Below are positions 13,869 through 19,231 of a DNA stretch of 19,231 nucleotides, in pieces. Position 1 is the stretch's first letter. Each line of letters opens with the position of its first letter. Origin of the DNA: Paracoccaceae bacterium (GTDB lineage: Bacteria; Pseudomonadota; Alphaproteobacteria; Rhodobacterales; Rhodobacteraceae); NCBI GenBank assembly GCA_013214715.1, contig JABSSB010000026.1, positions 5,995 to 25,225 of the forward strand, read 5' to 3'. The translations under genes were made by a program, and so were the position numbers. The notes below the pieces were generated by a model. It worked only from the letters and a program-made list of their open reading frames with translations, was not told the DNA's origin and did not search any database.

Positions 13869-15403
13869 ACAAAGGCGTCTGGCACAGACTCTTTCTTGCG
13901 CAGGACATAGTCGGTCAGTGCCTCTTCGACGGCCTGGTCAATCTGCGGCTTCTGATAGGTGTCCAGCATGGTCTTGACGCGGGCCGCCGCCAGAACCTGC
14001 GTATCGCGGGCGCCTTCATCTTCCCAGGTCTCGAAAGGTTTGTAATCCAGCACATCAGACCGCCAGAAGGCCGATTTGAAATGCGCCTGAGTATGCGCGC
14101 AGCCCAGATAATGCCCGCCGGGGCCAACCTCGGCGATGGCGTCCATCGCCTGCCCCGCCACATCGACGCTCACGCCTTCGGCCATTTTATGCAGCACGCC
14201 CAGCTGATCGGCATCCATCACGAATTTTTCGTAAGAGGAAACCAATCCACCTTCGAGCCAGCCGCATGAATGCAGCATGAAATTGACCCCGCCCAAGAGC
14301 GCCGCATTCAGCGTGTTCGCCGTCTCGTACGCCGCCTGCGCGTCTGGCAGTTTGGAGCCACAAAGCCCCCCGCCCGAGCGGAACGGCAGCCCCATGCGCC
14401 GCGCCAGTTGCCCCGCGCCCCACAAGATCTGCGAGGCTTCGGGCGTGCCAAAGGTTGGCGCACCGGAATTCATGTCGATTGAGGTCACAAACGCGCCAAA
14501 GATCACCGGCGCACCGGGTTTGACCAGCTGCGAATAAGCGATGCCTGCCAGCACTTCAGCCATGACCTGTGTCAGCGTACCCGCCACCGAAACCGGCGCC
14601 ATCGCACCACCCACAATAAAGGGCGACACGATGCAGGCCTGCCCGGCTGTCGCATAAACCTCCAACGCGCCCATCATCACGTCGTCAAATGTCATGGGAG
14701 AGTTGATGTTGATCAGCGAGGTCATCACCGTGTTCTGCGCGACATAGTCCTTACCGAACAGAATCTCGCACATCTCGACACTGTCCTGTGCGCGGCTGGG
14801 TTCGGTCACTGAGCCCATGAAGGGTTTGTCGGACAGGGTCATATGCGCGTGTAGCATGTCCAGATGCCGCTTGTTCACCGCCACATCGGTCGGTTCACAG
14901 ACTGTGCCACCGGAATGGTGCAGCCATTTCGACATGTAGCCCAGTTTCACGAAATTGCGGAAATCCTCCATCGTGGCATAGCGGCGCCCGCCATCGAGAT
15001 CGCGCACAAAGGGCGGGCCATAGACCGGCGCGCACACGAGAGAGCGGCCTCCGATATGGACCGATTTCGCCGGGTTGCGGGCCATCTGCATGAAATCTGG
15101 CGGGGCGGAAGCGCAAAGCTGTCGCGCCAGACCGCGCGGGATGCGCACGCGCTCGCCTTCGACCTCCGCGCCTGCGTCGCGCCAGCGTTGCAGCGCCGCG
15201 GGATTGTTAACGAAATTCACGCCGATTTCGGCCAGCACGGTTTCGGCGTTGGTTTCGATGATCTCCAGCGCCTCAGAGGTCAGCACCTCGAAATTGGGAA
15301 TGTTCCGCTCAATATATTTCGCGGTTTCAATTTGAACCGCGCTGCGTTCGGCCCGGCGGGCCGCGCCGCCGCCAGCGCGACGCCGGGTGCGTGCTTCTGC
15401 CAT
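13865..15403 (-). CDS. Trimethylamine methyltransferase (MttB) family protein, non-pyrrolysine
   Basis: A TIM-barrel corrinoid methyltransferase family protein of 512 residues. The family includes pyrrolysine-containing trimethylamine methyltransferase of methanogens and pyrrolysine-free relatives that demethylate glycine betaine, proline betaine or carnitine. This gene has no in-frame TAG, so it belongs to the second group. Conserved blocks are HHSGGTVCEPTDV (162-174), TFGTPEASQILWGAGQLARRMG (317-338) and SGGGLCGSKLPDAQAAYE (343-360). The basic N-terminus, MAEARTRRRAGGGAARRAER, is common in roseobacter members. No corrinoid protein (MttC-like) or methyl acceptor gene is next to it, so its substrate and partner are unknown. 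AAGGAC precedes the ATG. Confidence 0.9.
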   Translation of the reverse strand: MAEARTRRRAGGGAARRAERSAVQIETAKYIERNIPNFEVLTSEALEIIETNAETVLAEIGVNFVNNPAALQRWRDAGAEVEGERVRIPRGLARQLCASAPPDFMQMARNPAKSVHIGGRSLVCAPVYGPPFVRDLDGGRRYATMEDFRNFVKLGYMSKWLHHSGGTVCEPTDVAVNKRHLDMLHAHMTLSDKPFMGSVTEPSRAQDSVEMCEILFGKDYVAQNTVMTSLININSPMTFDDVMMGALEVYATAGQACIVSPFIVGGAMAPVSVAGTLTQVMAEVLAGIAYSQLVKPGAPVIFGAFVTSIDMNSGAPTFGTPEASQILWGAGQLARRMGLPFRSGGGLCGSKLPDAQAAYETANTLNAALLGGVNFMLHSCGWLEGGLVSSYEKFVMDADQLGVLHKMAEGVSVDVAGQAMDAIAEVGPGGHYLGCAHTQAHFKSAFWRSDVLDYKPFETWEDEGARDTQVLAAARVKTMLDTYQKPQIDQAVEEALTDYVLRKKESVPDAFV

Positions 15404-15586
15404 CGGTCTTGTCCTTTATCTGCCCGGCGGTCCCCCCGCCCTTTGGCTCGTGTCTAACCCAGGGCGCGCACCGGACGAGCGCCAAGATACGTCGCCATGG
15501 GGCGAAACCCGACACCCGACGCGCTGTTAGACGCTCTGGCCGGGTGAGGTCTTGCCAGGACCGCGTGGCAGGTTTAGGGGACAGCC
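15404..15586. promoter_or_regulatory. Divergent promoter region, MttB-family gene / guaA
   Basis: These 183 bases separate head-to-head genes. An inverted repeat TGCCA - eight bases - TGGCA lies about 25 bases before the guaA start, followed by the guaA ribosome site GGGGAC. No coding frame or riboswitch fold stands out. Confidence 0.4.
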
Positions 15587-17146
15587 ATGACCCAGACCGT
15601 GCATGACCGCCTTTTGATCATCGATTTTGGCAGCCAGGTGACGCAGTTGATCGCGCGCCGGGCTCGGGAGCTGAATGTTCTGGCCGAAATCCGCCCGTAT
15701 CAATCCGTCACCGAAGAAGTGATCCGCGATCTTGCCCCGCGGGCGGTGATCTTGTCGGGCGGTCCGGATTCCGTCACCCGCGAGGGCAGCCCCCGTGCCC
15801 CGCAGGGTCTGTTTGACATGGGGCTTCCGGTTCTGGGCATCTGTTATGGACAACAGACCATGATGACCCAGCTGGGCGGCAAGGTGGAAAGCGGCCACGG
15901 CACCGCCGAATTTGGTCGGGCTTATGTGACCGCCAAAGGTCAACTGGACCTTCTGGACGGCTGGTTTGACAAGGGCGATGAACAGGTCTGGATGTCGCAT
16001 GGGGATCATGTCAGCGCAATCGCGCCGGGGTTTGAGGTTTACGGCACCTCTCCCAATGCGCCTTTCGCGATCACGGCCGATCCGACACGCCATTTCTACG
16101 CCGTGCAGTTCCACCCCGAAGTGCATCACACGCCGGGCGGCAAGAGGCTGATCGAAAACTTCATTCGCCTCGCAGGCTTTAGCGGTGACTGGACGATGGG
16201 TGCCTATCGCGAAGAGGCGATTGCCCGCATCCGCGAACAGGTTGGCGACAAGAAAGTGATCTGCGGTCTGTCGGGCGGGGTCGACAGCTCGGTCGCGGCG
16301 GTGCTGATCCATGAGGCCATCGGAGACCAGCTGACCTGTGTTTTTGTCGATCATGGACTGCTGCGACAGGGAGAGGCCGAAGAGGTCGTCACCATGTTCC
16401 GCGACAATTACAATATGGCGCTGATTCATGCCGAAGAGCAGGATTTGTTCCTCGATGCGCTCGAAGGGATCAGCGACCCCGAGGTCAAACGCAAGACCAT
16501 CGGAAAGCTGTTCATCGACGTTTTCCAGAAACATGCCGACCAGATTGATGGGGCGGAGTTTCTGGCGCAGGGCACGCTTTACCCGGATGTGATCGAATCG
16601 GTGTCCTTCTCGGGCGGGCCATCGGTGACCATCAAAAGCCACCACAATGTCGGCGGATTGCCCGAAAAGATGGGGCTGACGCTGGTCGAACCGCTGCGCG
16701 AGCTGTTCAAGGATGAGGTGCGGGCCCTGGGCCGCGAACTTGGCCTGCCGCAAAGCTTTATCGGGCGCCATCCCTTCCCCGGCCCGGGTCTGGCCATCCG
16801 TTGCCCCGGAGAGATCACCCGCGCCAAACTTGATATCCTGCGCCAGGCTGATGCCGTTTATATCGATCAGATCCGCAAGCACGGGCTGTATGATGATATC
16901 TGGCAGGCTTTTGTAGCGATTCTCCCGGTGCGCACGGTGGGTGTGATGGGGGATGGACGCACCTATGATTACGCCTGTGCGCTGCGCGCTGTGACCAGTG
17001 TAGATGGCATGACGGCGGATTATTACCCCTTCAGCCATGACTTTCTGGGCGAAACTGCAACGCGGATCATCAACGAGGTCAAGGGGATCAATCGGGTGAC
17101 CTATGATGTCACATCGAAACCGCCCGGCACGATCGAGTGGGAATAA
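15587..17146 (+). CDS. guaA: GMP synthase (glutamine-hydrolysing)
   Basis: Converts XMP to GMP using ATP and glutamine in the cytoplasm, the last step of guanine nucleotide synthesis. The N-terminal glutamine amidotransferase domain (about 9-195) has C86 in GICYGQQ and H176/E178 in QFHPEVH as catalytic triad. The ATP pyrophosphatase domain has the PP-loop LSGGVDSS (228-235) and VFVDHGLLRQGE. The C-terminal dimerisation domain ends in the family-typical VTYDVTSKPPGTIEWE. Length 519 is standard. GGGGACAGCC precedes the ATG. A long open frame on the opposite strand is a compositional shadow. A likely terminator follows at 17193-17221. Confidence 0.98.
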   Translation: MTQTVHDRLLIIDFGSQVTQLIARRARELNVLAEIRPYQSVTEEVIRDLAPRAVILSGGPDSVTREGSPRAPQGLFDMGLPVLGICYGQQTMMTQLGGKVESGHGTAEFGRAYVTAKGQLDLLDGWFDKGDEQVWMSHGDHVSAIAPGFEVYGTSPNAPFAITADPTRHFYAVQFHPEVHHTPGGKRLIENFIRLAGFSGDWTMGAYREEAIARIREQVGDKKVICGLSGGVDSSVAAVLIHEAIGDQLTCVFVDHGLLRQGEAEEVVTMFRDNYNMALIHAEEQDLFLDALEGISDPEVKRKTIGKLFIDVFQKHADQIDGAEFLAQGTLYPDVIESVSFSGGPSVTIKSHHNVGGLPEKMGLTLVEPLRELFKDEVRALGRELGLPQSFIGRHPFPGPGLAIRCPGEITRAKLDILRQADAVYIDQIRKHGLYDDIWQAFVAILPVRTVGVMGDGRTYDYACALRAVTSVDGMTADYYPFSHDFLGETATRIINEVKGINRVTYDVTSKPPGTIEWE

Positions 17147-17192
17147 AACTCGCGACCGCACATACAGTTGCCACCCATACACTTTGCGAAAA

Positions 17193-17221
17193 CGCCTGAT
17201 TTTGCATCAGAGGCATTTTTC
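17193..17221 (+). terminator. Probable intrinsic terminator after guaA
   Basis: GCCTGAT (17194-17200), a short TTTGC loop and ATCAGAGGC (17206-17214) form a stem with a two-base bulge, followed by ATTTTTCT. It lies 47 bases past the guaA stop. Confidence 0.55.
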
Positions 17222-17339
17222 TGTTCGTGATCTGCCCCTGTTTTTAACTCCATTGGTTACCTTCTGCAAAAACTCCTGTGTGCAATGACCTCGCACCGCC
17301 TAGGGTTGACCTCGTCACGAGTAGAATTAGCGGGATCAC

Positions 17340-17507
17340 ATGGCGCTCCGCATTTTCAGATGTCACGATTGCAGACACCGGATGAGGTTCTCAGGCCGCC
17401 GGTGCAACGCCTGCTTTGCAGAAAAAGACTGGTATCAACGCCCCGGTCCCTGGGTTTTGGGGGGTATCATGCTGCTTGGCGTGATTTTAAATATTACCCT
17501 CACTTGA
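17340..17507 (+). CDS. Small zinc-ribbon membrane protein (55 aa)
   Basis: A 55-residue frame from ATG 17340 to TGA 17505-17507. It opens MALRIFRCHDC, and C8, C11, C22 and C25 make a CxxC-x10-CxxC zinc ribbon with basic residues between the pairs (RHRMRFSGRR). After WYQRPGPW comes one hydrophobic segment (about 38-54), then a short end. The layout, a cytoplasmic metal-binding finger anchored by a single C-terminal membrane helix, is coherent and unlikely by chance; GGGA lies about nine bases before the ATG. The function is unknown. It lies between the guaA terminator and the EamA transporter, 48 bases ahead of the latter, and could share its transcript. It overlaps a longer meaningless frame in another phase. 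Confidence 0.7.
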   Translation: MALRIFRCHDCRHRMRFSGRRCNACFAEKDWYQRPGPWVLGGIMLLGVILNITLT

Positions 17508-17555
17508 CTTCTTTTTCGGCCTGTTCGACACAAATGTAGGGTCGGGAGCCGCGTC

Positions 17556-18434
17556 ATGACACAGCATAGGGATATCGCGCGCGCAGCGCTGTGGATGACA
17601 GGTGCGATTGTCAGTTTTTCATCCATGGCCATTGCCGGACGTGAGGCAGGGCTGACGCTGGACACATTTGAAATCATGACATCGCGCAGTCTGATCGGGT
17701 TGATCATCATGATGATCCTGCTCAGCGCGCTTGGACGTTGGCATGAGGTTCGTTTTGACAATCTTGGCTGGCACGGGCTGCGCAATCTGTGGCATTTCAC
17801 CGGTCAGAACCTGTGGTTCTATGCGGTCACGGTGATCCCGCTGGCGCAGGTCTTTACGCTGGAATTCACCTCTCCGATCTGGGTGGTGCTGCTCTCCCCC
17901 ATGCTTTTGGGAGAACGATTGACAAAGGTGCGGCTTTTGTCGGCGATCATCGGTTTTGTTGGTATTCTGATCGTGGCCCGGCCAGAGGGCACGACCCTTG
18001 GACCGGGCGTCGTGACCGCGGCATCTGCCGCGATCTTCTTTGCGCTGACCATGATTTTCACGCGCCGGCTGACGCGCAGTGAAACCGTCTTGGGCATTTT
18101 GTTCTGGCTGACATTGATGCAGCTTGGATTAGGTCTTGTGACCGTTTTCTATGACGGAGATTTCACTTTGCCCGGTCTGACCGAGCTGCCATGGCTGCTG
18201 GTAATTGGCTGTGCCGGGCTTGCGGCCCATTTCTGCATGACCAATGCGCTGGGTCTGGCCCCCGCTGCCATCGTAGCACCGATTGATTTCGTGCGCCTGC
18301 CGTTGATCGCGGTTTTGGCCTTTGTCATCTATGGCGAAGTTCTCAACATATGGGTGTTTGTTGGTGCAGCATTCATCTTTGGCGCGAACTACATGAACAT
18401 CCTGAACGAGACCCGCGGTAATTCCGCAACGTAA
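17556..18434 (+). CDS. EamA/DMT-family transporter
   Basis: Inner-membrane transporter of the drug/metabolite superfamily, which exports metabolites or amino acids; the substrate cannot be told. The 292 residues contain about ten hydrophobic segments in two EamA repeats (about 10-140 and 150-284). The end of the first repeat reads LEFTSPIWVVLLSPMLLGERL (101-121), the typical conserved helix, and the second has APIDFVRLPLIAVLAFVIYGE (244-264) in the matching place. GGGAG lies about ten bases before the ATG. It may be co-transcribed with the small zinc-ribbon protein upstream. No specific neighbour hints at a substrate. Confidence 0.88.
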   Translation: MTQHRDIARAALWMTGAIVSFSSMAIAGREAGLTLDTFEIMTSRSLIGLIIMMILLSALGRWHEVRFDNLGWHGLRNLWHFTGQNLWFYAVTVIPLAQVFTLEFTSPIWVVLLSPMLLGERLTKVRLLSAIIGFVGILIVARPEGTTLGPGVVTAASAAIFFALTMIFTRRLTRSETVLGILFWLTLMQLGLGLVTVFYDGDFTLPGLTELPWLLVIGCAGLAAHFCMTNALGLAPAAIVAPIDFVRLPLIAVLAFVIYGEVLNIWVFVGAAFIFGANYMNILNETRGNSAT

Positions 18435-18471
18435 CTATACCTCTGTATGCCCAGCTAACCTTCGGTCAAGT

Positions 18472-18501
18472 TTGACACGAAACTGATACCCTTCGTACCG
18501 T
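18472..18501 (+). promoter_or_regulatory. Possible promoter for the FadL-like gene
   Basis: A consensus -35 box TTGACA (18472-18477) is followed at 17-18 bases by GTACCG/TACCGT, a poor -10 match. It lies about 55 bases before the start codon in a 122-base gap with no coding frame. Confidence 0.3.
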
Positions 18502-18556
18502 TAGCCCTACAGACACCAAAAACACTCACAATACGTCTCTTAGGGAGGGGATCACC

Positions 18557-19231
18557 ATGAAACGCATTCTCGGCGCCGCTTCGGCGCTGTCAATTCTGGC
18601 ACCTATGGCCTATGCAGGCGGGCTGGACCGATCGGGTCAGGGCTTGAACCTGATCTTTGAACCCGGCACCGTTTTGCAGCTGAAATACAACTATGTCGAC
18701 CCAACCGTATCCGGGTCGGCCAATCCGACCGGTAACGCTATGATTGATGGCGGGCTTAAAGCGGCAGGGGCTGTGGACAGCGGCGACATCGCCGAGGCCT
18801 ATTCCAATTTTCAGGGGTCGTTCAAATTTGCCGTCACAGACCGTCTGGATGTGGGGTTTGGACTGGGTGAACCATATGGCGCAAATATTTCCTATGCCCC
18901 GACCTATTTTCTGAGCCAGTGCGCCGCCCCCCCCGCATGCGCACAAGCTGCTCTAGACCAAAAACTATCCGCCAAGCTCGATACGATCGACTTTGTTGGT
19001 CTCGCACGATATCGTCTTGATGGAGGATTCAGCGTCCTTGGCGGTCTGAGGCTGCAACAGGGCACGGCAAAGGTGACGGTCCCAGTAGCAGGCAACTACG
19101 CCGTCGAATCGGATCTGTCGCAAGAAGTCGGATACATCCTTGGCGCGGCTTGGGAACGTCCGGACATCGCCGCGCGGGTCTCGCTGGTGTATAATTCGGC
19201 CATTACGCACAAGATCGACAACACTGAATCC
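18557..19231 (+). CDS. OmpP1/FadL-family outer-membrane protein (partial, cut at right edge)
   Basis: The 225 visible codons begin with a signal peptide (MKRILGAASALSILAPMAYA, cleavage before GG). The mature start GGLDRSGQGLNLIFEPG is the form seen in roseobacter members of the FadL family, beta-barrels that admit long-chain fatty acids or other hydrophobic molecules. Alternating beta strands (LQLKYNYVDP, FKFAVTDRLDVGFGLGEPYG, DFVGLARYRLDGGFSVLGGL) support a barrel. A loop with QCAAPPACAQ (two cysteines, about 118-127) may be disulfide-linked outside. The ribosome site GGGAGGGG is strong. About half of the usual length is missing. The classical FadL NPA motif is not obvious, so the substrate is uncertain. 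Confidence 0.85.
   Translation, partial: MKRILGAASALSILAPMAYAGGLDRSGQGLNLIFEPGTVLQLKYNYVDPTVSGSANPTGNAMIDGGLKAAGAVDSGDIAEAYSNFQGSFKFAVTDRLDVGFGLGEPYGANISYAPTYFLSQCAAPPACAQAALDQKLSAKLDTIDFVGLARYRLDGGFSVLGGLRLQQGTAKVTVPVAGNYAVESDLSQEVGYILGAAWERPDIAARVSLVYNSAITHKIDNTES

Noticed and set aside
13865..15403. In-frame UAG for pyrrolysine in the MttB-family gene
   Set aside because: The frame is continuous with no internal TAG, so it is the pyrrolysine-free type.
15527..17182. 551-codon open frame on the minus strand, longer than guaA itself
   Set aside because: It lies antisense to guaA, whose active-site motifs are complete. The translation has no recognisable domain, and such frames are expected opposite GC-rich coding DNA.
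17285..17539. 84-codon plus-strand frame in the guaA-EamA gap
   Set aside because: It has no domain pattern and overlaps, in another phase, the 55-residue frame with the zinc-ribbon cysteines and membrane helix, which is the better candidate.
1..19231. CRISPR array, tRNA, rRNA, insertion sequence or integrated element
   Set aside because: I saw no regularly spaced repeats, no cloverleaf or rRNA motifs, no transposase or integrase signature, and no flanking direct repeats.

Overview
The window looks like a chromosomal segment of a marine-type alphaproteobacterium of the order Rhodobacterales (roseobacter group). This rests on gene content and order: dusB(nifR3)-ntrB-ntrC diverging from a fused ispDF followed by pgpA and pncC, an NtrC that lacks the sigma-54 contact loop, a DUF6456 helix-turn-helix protein diverging from a DUF6477 protein, a pyrrolysine-free MttB-family protein, and high G+C with strong third-position GC bias. 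No species can be named from the sequence alone. Genes are tightly packed. I see no rRNA, tRNA, CRISPR array, insertion sequence or prophage structural gene.

Layout. 1-3082 (minus strand): nitrogen regulation, dusB-ntrB-ntrC, with start/stop overlaps; ntrC runs off the left edge. 3265-5352 (plus): ispDF-pgpA-pncC, an overlapping housekeeping operon for isoprenoid precursors, phosphatidylglycerol and pyridine nucleotide salvage. 5349-7099 (minus): a RatA/Coq10 START-domain protein followed by an MmgE/PrpD-family protein. 7169-9170 (plus): hpt, then a cytochrome c'-like protein and a membrane-anchored diheme cytochrome c. 9167-11055 (minus): lipA, a small secreted protein, and immediately upstream of that a damaged tandem paralogue of it. 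11211-13392 (minus): an ACR3 arsenite exporter downstream of a DUF6456 regulator resembling GafA, the activator of gene transfer agents in Rhodobacter capsulatus. 13548-13868 (plus): a DUF6477 protein, divergent from the regulator across a promoter region with an 18-bp dyad. 13865-15403 (minus): an MttB-family methyltransferase. 15587-18434 (plus): guaA, an unlisted 55-residue zinc-ribbon membrane protein, and an EamA-type transporter. 18557-end (plus): a FadL-like outer-membrane protein, cut by the right edge.

How the parts fit. Most genes are core metabolism (tRNA modification, isoprenoids, phospholipid, purine salvage and synthesis, lipoate). The regulatory interest lies in the atypical NtrC and in the gafA-like/DUF6477 divergent pair, which may link this locus to gene transfer agent control. 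Three convergent gene pairs end on a shared four-base stop overlap (CTAA or TTAA), so opposing transcripts must meet with no spacer. The most unusual local structures are the amber-interrupted paralogue at 10591-11055, the dyad at 13454-13471, and the small CxxC-x10-CxxC membrane protein at 17340-17507.
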